From NCBI GenBank assembly GCA_946185345.1, contig CAMHJC010000005.1, positions 1 through 49,993 on the forward strand: a stretch of 49,993 nucleotides of DNA. Reading direction: 5' to 3'. A program made the translations under genes and the position numbers. Shown piece after piece: positions 1 to 9,281 of this stretch (position 1 is the stretch's first letter; every line of letters begins with the position of its first letter). Source of the DNA: an uncultured Clostridia bacterium. GTDB lineage: Bacteria; Bacillota; Clostridia; Oscillospirales; Acutalibacteraceae. Under the pieces are notes generated by a model, which was not told the origin of the DNA, made no database searches, and saw nothing but the letters and a program-made list of their open reading frames with translations.

Positions 1-550
1 AGTGCCTGAGCCGGAGGAGAATTCCTCATCCGCACCCGAAGTGCCTGAGCCGGAGGAGAATTCCTCATCCGCACCCGAAGAACCGGCACCGGAGGAGAAT
101 TCCGCATCCGCACCCGAAGAACCGGCACCGGAGGAATATTCCGCATCCGTACCCGAAGAACCGGCACCGGAGGAGAATTCCGCATCCGCACCCGAAGTGC
201 CTGAGCCGGAGGAGAATTCCTCATCCGCACCCGAAGTGCCTGAGCCGGAGAAAGATTCGCCATCCGCACCCGAAGAGCCTGAAACGGAGAAAGATTCTGC
301 TTCCGGCAAAAAAGAGGTCAGTGAAGCTGAAAGGGCCGGAACAAAGGCATTTGTCATTCGGGTCATAGCCGTAGTGGCGGCAGTACTGGGTGTGATTCTG
401 CTGATCAGCGGAATCGTACTTCACAGGCTGGACGGGGAAAGCCGAAAGACGCGAGAAAAGGCCCAGATGCCGGAGGAATATATCGACGAATTCTTTTCCG
501 ACGAGAATTTTGAACCACAGATTGAGGATTATATAGAGCCTGAGGCGTGA
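1..550 (+). CDS. Repeat-rich single-pass membrane protein (5' end cut by window edge)
   Basis: The reading frame is open to the left edge, so the true start lies outside the window; the GTG at base 2 listed by the ORF track is simply a Val codon in a repeat. About 100 visible residues are Pro/Glu/Ser-rich 13-residue repeats of the type VPEPEENSSSAPE and EPAPEENSASAPE, encoded by 39-bp DNA repeats. A charged linker and one hydrophobic segment (VIRVIAVVAAVLGVILLISG) follow, then an acidic cytoplasmic or extracellular tail ending YIEPEA. I recognise no catalytic domain. The stop overlaps the SD of the next gene, so it is co-transcribed with yfmF/yfmH. PE-rich linkers like this often act as spacers or cell-wall-spanning stalks, which is inference only. 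Confidence 0.7.
   Translation, partial: VPEPEENSSSAPEVPEPEENSSSAPEEPAPEENSASAPEEPAPEEYSASVPEEPAPEENSASAPEVPEPEENSSSAPEVPEPEKDSPSAPEEPETEKDSASGKKEVSEAERAGTKAFVIRVIAVVAAVLGVILLISGIVLHRLDGESRKTREKAQMPEEYIDEFFSDENFEPQIEDYIEPEA
2..300. repeat. 39-bp tandem repeats inside the first CDS
   Basis: Seven full 39-bp units begin at about 2, 41, 80, 119, 158, 197 and 236, followed by a decayed partial unit. Two unit types alternate in blocks: one begins gtgcctgagccggag and the other gaaccggcaccggag. Near identity within blocks suggests recent unit duplication and possible copy-number variation. The period is a multiple of 3, so changes keep the frame. Confidence 0.9.
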
Positions 551-567
551 GGAGGAACTGTACCTGA

Positions 568-1860
568 ATGGAAAACAATATGTACGTCAGTTCGCCGGGT
601 GAAGGTATCACCTTCCGTGCGGTGCGTGAGACGAGGTTTAAAAATGCCTGTATATCGGTGCATTTTCTTCTTCCGCTCAGCCGTGAATACGCAACGGTGA
701 ATTCCGTCATGATGTACCTGCTGCACCGTTCGTGCGCCAGATATCCCAAGTACAACGAGTTTCGCAGGGAACTGGCCATGCTTTACGGGGCGGATGTGAC
801 GACGTCGGTCTCCAATATCGGCAACTGTCAGATGCTTACAGTGGAAATAGCCATGACTGACGACAGGTTTCTGCCGGACGGTGAGAGCATTTCCCGTGAA
901 TGTGCCGCTTTGCTCAGTGAAATAATATTCCGTCCTGTGGTTGACGAAGACGGGGAACTGTTCCGAAGCGAGGACATAGAAGCTTCGGTCAGAGTCATCA
1001 GGGAACGCATCCAATTGCGCATTAATGACAAGGCAGAGTACGCCTCGCACCGATGCATTGAGATCATGTGCGAGGGGGAACTTCTGAGCGTCGAAGCCGG
1101 GGGATACATCGAGGATCTTCCGACCATTACGAGAAAGGATCTTGCCGGGGCATGGCGAAGGATGCTGAGTCTTGCGGCGGTCAATATCATAATGGTGGGA
1201 GCGGTGGCGCACGAACCGGTTGAAGAAATCTTTGCCCGTGAATTCGCCGCCATAGACCGCCGGTATGCCGGACTGCCCGATCCTCCCAAAATGAAGGAAG
1301 ACCTGCACGAGCGTGAAGTGGTCGAGCGGATGGACGTCAGGCAGAGCAAGATGATCATCGGCATGCGCCTGCCGGTCATAGAGCCGGATGACCGCACAAT
1401 GGCGGCACGGCTGATGTCAATGATTTACGGCGGCGGTACCTCCAGTCTGTTATTTAACAATGTGAGGGAAAAACTCAGCCTGTGCTACTACTGCTCGTCG
1501 ATGTATTTAAGCAGAAGCGGACTGATGTTTGTCAGCAGCGGCATCGAGGAGAAGAATTACCGTAAAGCCGTGGAGGAGATAAAGAATCAGCTTTCCGCCA
1601 TCGCCGACAATGAATTTACGGATGAAGTCTTCGAGGCGACCCAGATAAACGACTCCATCGGCTCCATAGAGAGATGGTACTGCATGCAGTTTCTGGACGG
1701 CTGTGTCCGCACACCGGAACAGGCCGCCGAGCGATTGAAGGCGGTCACCCGGAGCCAGGTGGCGGAATGTGCGTCGCTTGTACGCATGGACACCATCTAC
1801 CTGCTTGCGCCTGAAAACAGGGAGGAGAATTCCGGTGAGGAAGGAGGCGCGGAGCAATGA
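568..1860 (+). CDS. yfmF: M16 peptidase-like protein YfmF (zinc motif absent)
   Basis: 430 residues with the M16 (pitrilysin/insulinase) fold as seen in the matching pattern of the partner gene, but where HxxEH should lie the sequence reads MMYLLHRSCARYPKYNEF, so the zinc ligands are lost. This is the usual state of the YfmF member of the YfmF/YfmH pair; M16B enzymes work as heterodimers in which one subunit keeps the zinc site and the other helps bind substrate. Public annotation links the pair to 5-aminopentanol modification of elongation factor P, a role I take from family knowledge and cannot see here. The start ATG is preceded by GAGGAGGAAC overlapping the upstream stop. The stop overlaps the next gene by ATGA, indicating translational coupling. 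Confidence 0.88.
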   Translation: MENNMYVSSPGEGITFRAVRETRFKNACISVHFLLPLSREYATVNSVMMYLLHRSCARYPKYNEFRRELAMLYGADVTTSVSNIGNCQMLTVEIAMTDDRFLPDGESISRECAALLSEIIFRPVVDEDGELFRSEDIEASVRVIRERIQLRINDKAEYASHRCIEIMCEGELLSVEAGGYIEDLPTITRKDLAGAWRRMLSLAAVNIIMVGAVAHEPVEEIFAREFAAIDRRYAGLPDPPKMKEDLHEREVVERMDVRQSKMIIGMRLPVIEPDDRTMAARLMSMIYGGGTSSLLFNNVREKLSLCYYCSSMYLSRSGLMFVSSGIEEKNYRKAVEEIKNQLSAIADNEFTDEVFEATQINDSIGSIERWYCMQFLDGCVRTPEQAAERLKAVTRSQVAECASLVRMDTIYLLAPENREENSGEEGGAEQ

Positions 1861-3146
1861 GCACCATAAGTGACAGATTTCACGTTTATGATGACCCCCT
1901 GACGGGAGAAAGGGTGTATTACGCCACACACCCGACCGGTGTTAAGATGGCGATATGCCCTAAACCGGAGTTCAATTCGTCCTACGCAATTTTCGGCACA
2001 AAGTACGGGGCTATTGACAATGATTTCAGCGTGGACGGCGGTGAATTTACAAAGGTTCCGGACGGAATAGCCCATTATCTGGAGCATAAGCTTTTTGAAA
2101 ACGAGGATTGCGGAGCCTTCGAGCGTTTTGCCAAAACAGGCGCCAGTGCCAATGCCTACACATCCTTTGACAAGACCTGTTATTACTTCTCCTGCTCGGA
2201 GCGTTTTGAACAGTCGCTTGAAATACTGCTTGATTTCGTGCAGAAGCCTTACTTCACGGATGATACCGTGCTCAAGGAACAGGGCATCATCGCGCAGGAA
2301 ATTGTCATGTATCAGGACAGCCCCAACTGGCTTGTGTTCTACAATCTGATGAAGGCTATGTATCGTGAGCATCCGATCAGAACCGACATTGCCGGCACGG
2401 TGGAATCCATCGCTCAGATCACCCCGGAACTGCTTTACCGATGCTACCGTACCTTTTACAATCCCGGCAATATGGTTCTGGCAGTCGCCGGAAATGTCGA
2501 TCCTCAGACCGTCATGGAAATCTGCGACAGGATGCTTCTGCCAAATGACAGCCCGGTCATCGTGAGCCGCTGTCCTGAGGACGACGGCAGGATCGTTCAG
2601 CCTTTCACGGAGCAGGAATTCGACGTTCCGGTGCCGATTTTCCAGCTGGGATTCAAGGAAAAGTGGCGGAAAATCAGCGAGCGCGACAGTCTTCTCTCCG
2701 GTATCGTAAGAAGTGCCGTGTTCGGCCCGATGTCGGACTTCTACACCCGAATGATGAAAAAAGAACTGATCAGTCCAGGATTCAGCTCATCATTCATGTA
2801 TCACAGAGGCGTGCAGGCTTCGATACTGATGGGACAGAGCCGTTCGCCGGAAGTGCTGAGGGATGAGATATTTGCCGAGATTGAACGTGTCAGGCGGGAA
2901 GGCATTTCCCCGAAACTCTTTGAGTGTGCCAGGAGAAGTGCCTACGGCAGCATGATTTCCGCTTTCAACAGTGTCGATGACATAGCCGACTCGCTGGCGG
3001 ACGACCTGCTTTTTGACACGAGCTGCTTTGAGGAAGTCAAGGCGGCCGCCGAAGTGACAGTCGATGAAGGCAACGCAAAATTTCTGGAGCAATATGATAT
3101 CAATAACAGCTCGCTGTCGGTGGTCAGACGGCGAGGGGAGGCGTGA
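1857..3146 (+). CDS. yfmH: M16 family zinc metallopeptidase YfmH
   Basis: 429 residues. The inverted zinc-binding motif HYLEH is present near residue 64 in the context GIAHYLEHKLFE, and is followed by the typical ASANAYTSFDKTCYYF block of M16 peptidases. It is therefore the catalytic member of the pair with the upstream YfmF. The start codon overlaps the yfmF stop (ATGA), so the two chains are probably made in equal amounts. Family knowledge places the pair in processing linked to elongation factor P modification in Firmicutes; the actual substrate is not visible. It overlaps or abuts lgt downstream, so the cluster is a single transcription unit. Confidence 0.9.
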   Translation: MSTISDRFHVYDDPLTGERVYYATHPTGVKMAICPKPEFNSSYAIFGTKYGAIDNDFSVDGGEFTKVPDGIAHYLEHKLFENEDCGAFERFAKTGASANAYTSFDKTCYYFSCSERFEQSLEILLDFVQKPYFTDDTVLKEQGIIAQEIVMYQDSPNWLVFYNLMKAMYREHPIRTDIAGTVESIAQITPELLYRCYRTFYNPGNMVLAVAGNVDPQTVMEICDRMLLPNDSPVIVSRCPEDDGRIVQPFTEQEFDVPVPIFQLGFKEKWRKISERDSLLSGIVRSAVFGPMSDFYTRMMKKELISPGFSSSFMYHRGVQASILMGQSRSPEVLRDEIFAEIERVRREGISPKLFECARRSAYGSMISAFNSVDDIADSLADDLLFDTSCFEEVKAAAEVTVDEGNAKFLEQYDINNSSLSVVRRRGEA

Positions 3147-3151
3147 GAATA

Positions 3152-4198
3152 ATGAATGTGAGTTTTCCGAAACTCGGTTTGGAGTTTAATATCGATCGGG
3201 TTGCGTTCAGTCTGTTCGGACTGGAAATTTACTGGTACGCACTGTTCATCATGACAGGCTTCATTCTGGCGGTGCTGTACGCCTGGAGGAGCTGCAAGCG
3301 ATTCGATGTCAGGATGGATCCGCTCATTGATGTGGTGCTGGTCGGTCTGTTCTTTGGAATACTGGGAGCCAGAGCCTACTACGTCATTTTCAGGCTCAAC
3401 AGCTACAACAGTCTGTGGGACATGATCAATATCAGAGACGGCGGTCTGGCCATTTACGGCGGAGTGATAGCCGCCTTTGTATCGGGTCTGATCATGTGCA
3501 AATATGTGGAAAAAATCGAAATTCTGCCCGTATTTGATATTGCCGCCATCGGATTCCTGATCGGGCAGGGAATAGGCCGCTGGGGCAATTTCATGAACCA
3601 GGAGGCATTCGGCAGTGAAACCGGATTGCCTTGGGGCATGTACAGCTCCAATACCTTTTATATCAAGGTGGTGGACGGTGTATCCCATAAAATCGGCCCG
3701 ACCACAGTACACCCGTGTTTCCTCTACGAATCAATATGGTGCCTTGCGGGATTCCTGCTGCTGCACTACATCAGCTGCCGCCAGTACAGATTCAAGGGAC
3801 AGATTTTCCTGAGCTATCTGGTCTGGTACGGCCTGGGCAGAGCATGGATTGAGGGTCTGAGAACCGACAGTCTCTGGCTGGTGGAAAATGTCATCAAGGT
3901 TTCGCAGCTTCTTGCGATCATCTGCGTGCTTGCGGCCGGAGCGCTGCTCTATCTCGGCTGGAATCATATGCCGCTCAGGCTTCCCAGACGCAAATCTGCC
4001 GGAAAAGGCAAGGGAATAGCTGGACTGGTTGACGGATGGACGCTAGCCGATGTGAATTTCCAGCCTACCAGAGTGTGGCAGGAAACGCATGCAGACGCTT
4101 CCTCCGACAGTGAACCTTCTGGTGAGGAGTCTGCCGAAGCCGCACAGGAGACCGAAGCTTCAGCGACGCCGGAACAACAACGGCCGGTTGTTCGCTGA
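3152..4198 (+). CDS. lgt: Prolipoprotein diacylglyceryl transferase (Lgt) with acidic C-terminal tail
   Basis: Lgt moves a diacylglyceryl group from phosphatidylglycerol to the lipobox Cys of prolipoproteins at the membrane. The sequence shows multiple membrane segments and the Lgt signature GRWGNFMNQEAFG, plus LYESIW and RAWIEGLRTDSL near the end of the core. The ORF track starts at GTG 3143, but the GGGGAGG SD lies only two bases from it; ATG 3152 (MNVSFPKLGL) has better spacing, giving 348 residues. About 70 residues beyond the core form a Ser/Glu/Ala-rich tail (SDSEPSGEESAEAAQETEAS) of low complexity, not typical of Lgt. The window contains at least two lipoproteins and two lipobox peptides that would be its substrates. 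Confidence 0.95.
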   Translation: MNVSFPKLGLEFNIDRVAFSLFGLEIYWYALFIMTGFILAVLYAWRSCKRFDVRMDPLIDVVLVGLFFGILGARAYYVIFRLNSYNSLWDMINIRDGGLAIYGGVIAAFVSGLIMCKYVEKIEILPVFDIAAIGFLIGQGIGRWGNFMNQEAFGSETGLPWGMYSSNTFYIKVVDGVSHKIGPTTVHPCFLYESIWCLAGFLLLHYISCRQYRFKGQIFLSYLVWYGLGRAWIEGLRTDSLWLVENVIKVSQLLAIICVLAAGALLYLGWNHMPLRLPRRKSAGKGKGIAGLVDGWTLADVNFQPTRVWQETHADASSDSEPSGEESAEAAQETEASATPEQQRPVVR

Positions 4199-4225
4199 AT
4201 TGAATAAACGAGAGAGGTGATTTTT

Positions 4226-5299
4226 ATGGACAACTGGAACTCAGACGGCTACGGCCTTGAAACCAATATGAATTCCGACGATGACGATGAAATGGCGGCG
4301 TTCGAAGCCGAATGTGACAGGAGACTGAAGCAGGAGCATGAGCGACGGGCCAGGGAAGAGAAGGAGAGCGCCGCCGCAGAGGCCGCCCAGGAGAAGCAGG
4401 AGGAGGCTGCCCCCGAGCCTGAACCGGAACCCGAACCGATACCCGAACCGGAGCCTCAGCCGGAACCCGAACCGGAGTCAAAACCCGAGCCAAAACCCGA
4501 GCCAAAACCCAAAAAAAAGCAGGAGGACGAACTGGCCGCCATCATGCAGGTCGAATCCAACGAGAGCATGATGCATGCCTCCGCCAGATCGGGAAATGCC
4601 TATATGGAGGAAGAGACGGAAGAGGAGAAAAACGAAAATCTCCCCAAATGGCTCAGGCTCCTGTTTACCGTTCTGCTTCTGATTCTCGGCGGAATCGGCA
4701 TGTACACCATGTTATGCATGAACTATCATTCCTACATTTTCGATCCGCTCTGCTTTATAGAAATTACGATTTGCCTGCTGACGGCGGTAGGCATCAACGC
4801 TTCTTTGATTCAGTTCCGTGTCGGCAAGGAAGTCATAATGAGGGTAGCGGCGTTTGCTCTGTTTGGATTTTACTGCGTTTATGCGGCGGATTCGCTTTTC
4901 CTGAAAAAACTGCTGGCAGACGGCATTGACAAGGACAATTTTATTTCATATGCCAAGGGACATATTAATGCCGATGTGGTTGACGGTCTTTCGGCAATGA
5001 GTACAACTGATATGTTCAGCTGCGCCATGATGGTGGTGCCGTTTGCCTTTATGCTGCTTATGCTGTTCAAGCCGTTCCGTGAGATAGTGCTTTATATGCT
5101 GACCATCGCATTTCTGTTTTTTGCCGTCGGAGCGGTGAGAATGCTGTGCCTTGTCGGCTCATTCAATCTGTCTCAGGGCTGTATGGCGCTGGCAGGAGCC
5201 ATTGCGGCCTATCTGCTGTTTGTATTTCCGCCCTTCAACAGATTGCTGTACAATTCGGGACTGCTCTTATGGGAATATGACGACGATGACGACTATTAA
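4226..5299 (+). CDS. Polytopic membrane protein with acidic Pro/Glu N-terminal region
   Basis: 357 residues from ATG 4226 (MDNWNSDGYG), chosen over the track's GTG 4217 because the GTG lies inside the SD (GAGAGAGGTGA). The first ~140 residues are charged, with a likely coiled coil rich in Glu/Arg/Ala followed by a PEPEPEP/KPEPKPKKK stretch. About six hydrophobic segments follow, from WLRLLFTVLLLILGG to GAIAAYLLFVFPPF. The protein ends in the acidic string DDDDDY. I do not recognise the family and see no catalytic motif. It lies 18 bases after lgt and 57 bases before folD, so it is likely co-transcribed. The low-complexity segment resembles that of the first gene in the window. Confidence 0.75.
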   Translation: MDNWNSDGYGLETNMNSDDDDEMAAFEAECDRRLKQEHERRAREEKESAAAEAAQEKQEEAAPEPEPEPEPIPEPEPQPEPEPESKPEPKPEPKPKKKQEDELAAIMQVESNESMMHASARSGNAYMEEETEEEKNENLPKWLRLLFTVLLLILGGIGMYTMLCMNYHSYIFDPLCFIEITICLLTAVGINASLIQFRVGKEVIMRVAAFALFGFYCVYAADSLFLKKLLADGIDKDNFISYAKGHINADVVDGLSAMSTTDMFSCAMMVVPFAFMLLMLFKPFREIVLYMLTIAFLFFAVGAVRMLCLVGSFNLSQGCMALAGAIAAYLLFVFPPFNRLLYNSGLLLWEYDDDDDY

Positions 5300-5356
5300 T
5301 CGCATTCGTTTCATATATCAATCATCATTATCAAATTAATACGGAGATGATCTTAC

Positions 5357-6211
5357 ATGGCAAAGATAATAGACGGCAGGGCAGTAGCTGCCAAGGTGCG
5401 TGCGGAGGTTGCCGCCGAGACGGCAGAGCTGAAGGAAAAGGGAATAATCCCCGGACTAGCCGTTATCATCGTGGGAGACGACCCTGCTTCCAGAGTATAT
5501 GTCAACAATAAGAAAAAGGCATGCGCCGAGGTCGGATTTAAATCAGAGGAATTCGCTCTGCCGGCTGACACGGATCAGAGTGAACTGCTCGCTCTGGTCA
5601 AATGTCTCAACGACCGCAGCGATATCAACGGCATACTCTGCCAGCTTCCGCTGCCGGAGGGACTGGACGATAAAGCGGTGATCAAGGCGATTGCGCCCGA
5701 AAAGGACGTAGACGCCTTCAGCGAGGAAAATGTAGGCAAGATCATGATAGGCAAATACAACTTTCTGCCCTGCACACCTGCCGGCATCATTGAACTCATC
5801 AAGGACAGCGGCATAGAGATTTCCGGTAAGGAATGTGTTGTCATAGGACGCAGCAACATTGTCGGCAAGCCAATGGCGATGCTTCTGCTGCATGAGAACG
5901 GCACGGTAACCATCTGCCACAGCCGCACGAAGGATCTCGGCGAAGTCACACGCCGCGCTGATATTCTTGTGGCGGCAGTCGGCAAGGCAAAATTCGTCAC
6001 CGCCGATATGGTCAAGGAAGGCGCCGTTGTCATTGACGTTGGCATGAACCGCGACGAAAACGGCAAGCTCTGCGGCGATGTGGATTATGCCTCGGTAGAG
6101 CCGAAATGTTCGGCGATCACGCCTGTTCCGGGCGGAGTCGGCCCGATGACCATTGCCATGCTCATGAAGAATACCCTTATGGCGGCCAAAGTCCAGAACG
6201 GCCTCCAATAA
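5357..6211 (+). CDS. folD: Bifunctional methylenetetrahydrofolate dehydrogenase/cyclohydrolase (FolD)
   Basis: FolD interconverts 5,10-methylene-THF, methenyl-THF and 10-formyl-THF using NADP+ in cytosolic one-carbon metabolism. The 284 residues match the usual length. Visible signatures are YVNNKKKACAEVGF with the catalytic Lys, the QLPLPEGLD block, DVDAFSEENVGK, and the Rossmann segment VVIGRSNIVGKPMA followed by TPVPGGVGPMTIAML near the C-terminus. CGGAGATGA precedes the start at good spacing. It is the last gene of the left plus-strand cluster and is closed by a strong hairpin terminator. Confidence 0.97.
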   Translation: MAKIIDGRAVAAKVRAEVAAETAELKEKGIIPGLAVIIVGDDPASRVYVNNKKKACAEVGFKSEEFALPADTDQSELLALVKCLNDRSDINGILCQLPLPEGLDDKAVIKAIAPEKDVDAFSEENVGKIMIGKYNFLPCTPAGIIELIKDSGIEISGKECVVIGRSNIVGKPMAMLLLHENGTVTICHSRTKDLGEVTRRADILVAAVGKAKFVTADMVKEGAVVIDVGMNRDENGKLCGDVDYASVEPKCSAITPVPGGVGPMTIAMLMKNTLMAAKVQNGLQ

Positions 6212-6221
6212 CTCATACATC

Positions 6222-6272
6222 AAGCGCCCTGTATTTCGGGAACGGTTCCGAAAATACAGGGCGCTTTTTTTG
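6222..6272. terminator. Bidirectional intrinsic terminator between folD and the GT2-GtrA gene
   Basis: A 14-bp perfect stem AGCGCCCTGTATTT / AAATACAGGGCGCT (6223-6236 with 6252-6265) is followed by a T run on the plus strand. The facing minus-strand gene ends 10 bases further on, so one hairpin probably serves both convergent genes. Confidence 0.92.
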
Positions 6273-6281
6273 GGGAATTCA

Positions 6282-7406
6282 TTAGTTTTTAAAAATAAAT
6301 CTCTTCTGAATGAAATAATTGGTGATAAAGAGTATCGTATCGACAATCGCCTTGATAATGACTTCATTCCAGCCGAGCAATTCAAAGAGGAATTTGACGG
6401 ACTTGGCGGAAATCGTCATCTGCACGAGGGCGAGGCAGAAATATTTAACAGCCGAGGAAACAATATTTCCCTTTTTATGGAAAACAACATTCTTGTTGAC
6501 GATAAAATTGACCGTAGCGGAAATCACACGGGCGATCATGGTTGAAAGCTCGATCCGATAGCCGAAATCAGGCGAAACGGAAGGAATAATCAGCTTGGCC
6601 AGCAGGGTGAAGAGCAGCAGATCGAGCAGCGTGCAGCTGACGGAGGTGAAAATAAAGGAGAAAAAACTGCGGAAAATCAGCCAGTAGATTTTAATCGAGT
6701 CAATGATGGGATTGAAATGTGAGCTGCTGTTTTCGTCTATGTAAACCGTCTCAATGGGGATCTCGAAAATCTCGATTTTCTGCCTGCGGCACTCAATGAG
6801 CATGTTCATTTCGTACTCAAAACGCTCGCCGGCAATATCAAGCATATTGGGGACGATTCTGAGCGGAATTCCACGCAGTCCGGTCTGGGTGTCCATCAGC
6901 TTCTGTCCGAACATAGCGGCAAAAACCCATGAAGTCACCTTATTGCCGAATGAAGAACGTGCGGGAATATTTGGCGAATTGAAATTGCGTGATCCGAGCA
7001 CCAGACGGTTGTCGTTTTTAATCAGCTCCCTGGCCACCCGAATGGTATCCTTGAGACGGTGCTGACCGTCGGCGTCGCCTGTGACAATTCCGACGCAGTC
7101 GGGAAGGCTTTTGAGTATATACTCCATACCTGTTTTTAAGGCACGGCCCTTGCCTTTGTTGACCTGATGCCGCAGAACGGTGCATTTGTTCATGTCGGCT
7201 ATTTCGTCAAAGATAGGATCGTACTCTTCCGAACTGCCGTCGTTGATCACCACTATTTCTCTGAAATTCTCTGCCGCAAGCTGCCTGACATAGTTGGTCA
7301 GCTTTTGGTCAGGATTGAGCGAGGGAATCATGATGGCTATGTTCATCGCATTGTTTGACTGTTTTTTTAATCTTTCACGCCTTTTGGCGGCTTGGCTTTT
7401 TTTCAT
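6282..7406 (-). CDS. GT2 glycosyltransferase fused to GtrA-like membrane domain
   Basis: 374 residues. The N-terminal half is a family 2 glycosyltransferase of the dolichol-phosphate/undecaprenyl-phosphate sugar synthase type: IPSLNPDQ, VINDGSS, the NKGKGRALKTG block, and the metal-binding DADGQH motif. The C-terminal ~130 residues hold four hydrophobic segments with a GtrA pattern (FTSVSCTLLDLLLFTLLAKL ... NFIVNKNVVFHKKG ... FITNYFIQKRFIF). Such proteins are thought to load a sugar on undecaprenyl phosphate and flip it for use outside the cell. The first 20 residues are basic with a weak SD; an alternative start is Met21 (MNIAIMIPS, at 7346). It follows lepA by 22 bases and may share its transcript. 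Confidence 0.88.
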   Translation of the reverse strand: MKKSQAAKRRERLKKQSNNAMNIAIMIPSLNPDQKLTNYVRQLAAENFREIVVINDGSSEEYDPIFDEIADMNKCTVLRHQVNKGKGRALKTGMEYILKSLPDCVGIVTGDADGQHRLKDTIRVARELIKNDNRLVLGSRNFNSPNIPARSSFGNKVTSWVFAAMFGQKLMDTQTGLRGIPLRIVPNMLDIAGERFEYEMNMLIECRRQKIEIFEIPIETVYIDENSSSHFNPIIDSIKIYWLIFRSFFSFIFTSVSCTLLDLLLFTLLAKLIIPSVSPDFGYRIELSTMIARVISATVNFIVNKNVVFHKKGNIVSSAVKYFCLALVQMTISAKSVKFLFELLGWNEVIIKAIVDTILFITNYFIQKRFIFKN

Positions 7407-7428
7407 TTCTTCATCGCTTTCAAAAAAA

Positions 7429-9240
7429 TTATTCCTCGTCCAGCTTAAGCACTGCCATAAACGCCTCCTGAGGCACTTCCACGGAGCCGAGCTGCCTCAT
7501 GCGCTTTTTACCTTCCTTCTGCTTTTCCAGCAGCTTTTTCTTTCGGGTGATGTCACCGCCGTAGCATTTGGCAAGCACGTCTTTCCGCAGGGCCTTGACA
7601 GTTTCACGGGCAATGATTTTGCCGCCGATGGCCGCCTGAATAGGCACTTCAAAGAGCTGGCGCGGAATATGCTCCCTGAGCTTTGCCGTCATTTTGCGGG
7701 CGCGCGGATAAGCGCTGTCGGTGTGTACAATAAACGAAAGCGCGTCCACCACTTCGCCGTTGAGCATCATGTCAAGCTTGACCAGGCTGGAACGCTGATA
7801 TCCGGCAGGTTCGTAATCAAACGAAGCATACCCCTTGGTGCGGCTTTTCAATGCGTCAAAGAAGTCGTAGATGATCTCGTTGAGCGGCAGCACGTAATGA
7901 ATATCCACACGGTCGGTGTCGATGTATTCCATCCCCTTGAATACGCCTCGTCTGTCCTGGCAAAGCTCCATGATATTGCCGACGTATTCCGTGGGAGAAA
8001 AAATGTGGGCCTCGCAGATCGGCTCCTCTGCGTAATTAATCAGAGAAGGATCGGGATAATTGGTAGGATTGTCGATGTAAGTAGTCTGTCCGTCGGTGCC
8101 GATGATTTTGTAAATAACGCTGGGCGCAGTGGTGATCAGGTCGAGATTGTATTCTCTCTCAAGTCTTTCCTGAATGATCTCCATGTGGAGCAGTCCGAGA
8201 AATCCGCAGCGGAATCCGAAGCCGAGTGCGACGGAGGTTTCAGGTTCAAATGAAAGGGAAGCGTCGTTGAGCTGGAGTTTTTCCAGCGCTTCGCGCAGGT
8301 CGCCGTATTTGGCGCCGTCGGCGGGATATATGCCGCAGAAGACCATCGGGTTGGCCTTGCGGAAGCCCGGAAGAGGCTCGTCGGCAGGACGGGAAGCATT
8401 GGTCACGGTATCTCCGACCATGGCTTCCGAAACGGTCTTGATAGAAGCTGCGATGTAGCCCACTTCACCGGCGGCAAGCTCTCTGACGGGTTCGAGTGTT
8501 GTCGTGCGCATATAGCCGCATTCCACTACGTTGAATTCCGCGCCGGTGCTCATCATGCGGATGGTGTCACCCGGCTTGAGTCTGCCAGACATAAGGCGCA
8601 CGTAAACGATGACGCCTTTGTAGCTGTCGTAATAGCTGTCAAAGATAAGCGCTTTCAGCGACGCGTCACGGTCGCAGTCGGGCGCCGGAATATCGGTGAC
8701 GATTTTTTCCAGAACCGCCTCGATATTCAAGCCTACCTTGGCGGAAATCTGCGGAGCGTCCTCGGCAGGCAGGCCGATAACGTCCTCTATCTCATGAATA
8801 ACTCGCTTGGGATCGGCAGACGGAAGGTCGATTTTGTTGATGACCGGCACCACTTCAAGGCCGGCGTCGATAGCGAGATAGGTATTGGCGAGCGTCTGCG
8901 CCTCAATGCCCTGACTGGCGTCGACCACCAGTATGGCGCCTTCACAGGCGGCAAGCGAGCGGGAAACCTCATAATTGAAGTCGACATGACCGGGGGTGTC
9001 GATCAGGTTGAATGTGTATAATTCACCGTCGGAAGCCTCGTAATTGATGGTGACGGCGTGGGATTTAATGGTAATGCCTCTTTCACGTTCAAGGTCCATA
9101 TTGTCGAGAATCTGGTCTTCCATTTCACGCTGGCTGACGGAATAGGTCTTTTCCAGAATGCGGTCGGCGAGAGTGCTCTTGCCGTGATCAATATGCGCAA
9201 TGATGCTGAAGTTGCGGATTTTATCCTGTGGAGCTGACAA
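7429..9240 (-). CDS. lepA: Elongation factor 4 (LepA)
   Basis: A ribosome-binding GTPase that acts on stalled or mistranslocated ribosomes. The 603 residues show G1 [14 protein letters not shown], the [13 protein letters not shown]3 motif, [10 protein letters not shown] for G4, and the LepA C-terminal end [24 protein letters not shown]. The start is a TTG: the preceding in-frame codons are taa atc aaa, so no upstream start is possible, and [14 protein letters not shown] must be included. A GAGGTG sequence sits about nine bases upstream. It heads a minus-strand pair with the GT2-GtrA gene. Confidence 0.97.
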   Translation of the reverse strand: MSAPQDKIRNFSIIAHIDHGKSTLADRILEKTYSVSQREMEDQILDNMDLERERGITIKSHAVTINYEASDGELYTFNLIDTPGHVDFNYEVSRSLAACEGAILVVDASQGIEAQTLANTYLAIDAGLEVVPVINKIDLPSADPKRVIHEIEDVIGLPAEDAPQISAKVGLNIEAVLEKIVTDIPAPDCDRDASLKALIFDSYYDSYKGVIVYVRLMSGRLKPGDTIRMMSTGAEFNVVECGYMRTTTLEPVRELAAGEVGYIAASIKTVSEAMVGDTVTNASRPADEPLPGFRKANPMVFCGIYPADGAKYGDLREALEKLQLNDASLSFEPETSVALGFGFRCGFLGLLHMEIIQERLEREYNLDLITTAPSVIYKIIGTDGQTTYIDNPTNYPDPSLINYAEEPICEAHIFSPTEYVGNIMELCQDRRGVFKGMEYIDTDRVDIHYVLPLNEIIYDFFDALKSRTKGYASFDYEPAGYQRSSLVKLDMMLNGEVVDALSFIVHTDSAYPRARKMTAKLREHIPRQLFEVPIQAAIGGKIIARETVKALRKDVLAKCYGGDITRKKKLLEKQKEGKKRMRQLGSVEVPQEAFMAVLKLDEE

Positions 9241-9281
9241 TTTGATTTACACCTCATACATGTATTTGTGGAATCCGAAGA

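Noticed and set aside
2-300. CRISPR-like array
   Set aside because: The repeats are adjacent 39-bp coding units with no spacers, in frame, inside a protein gene.
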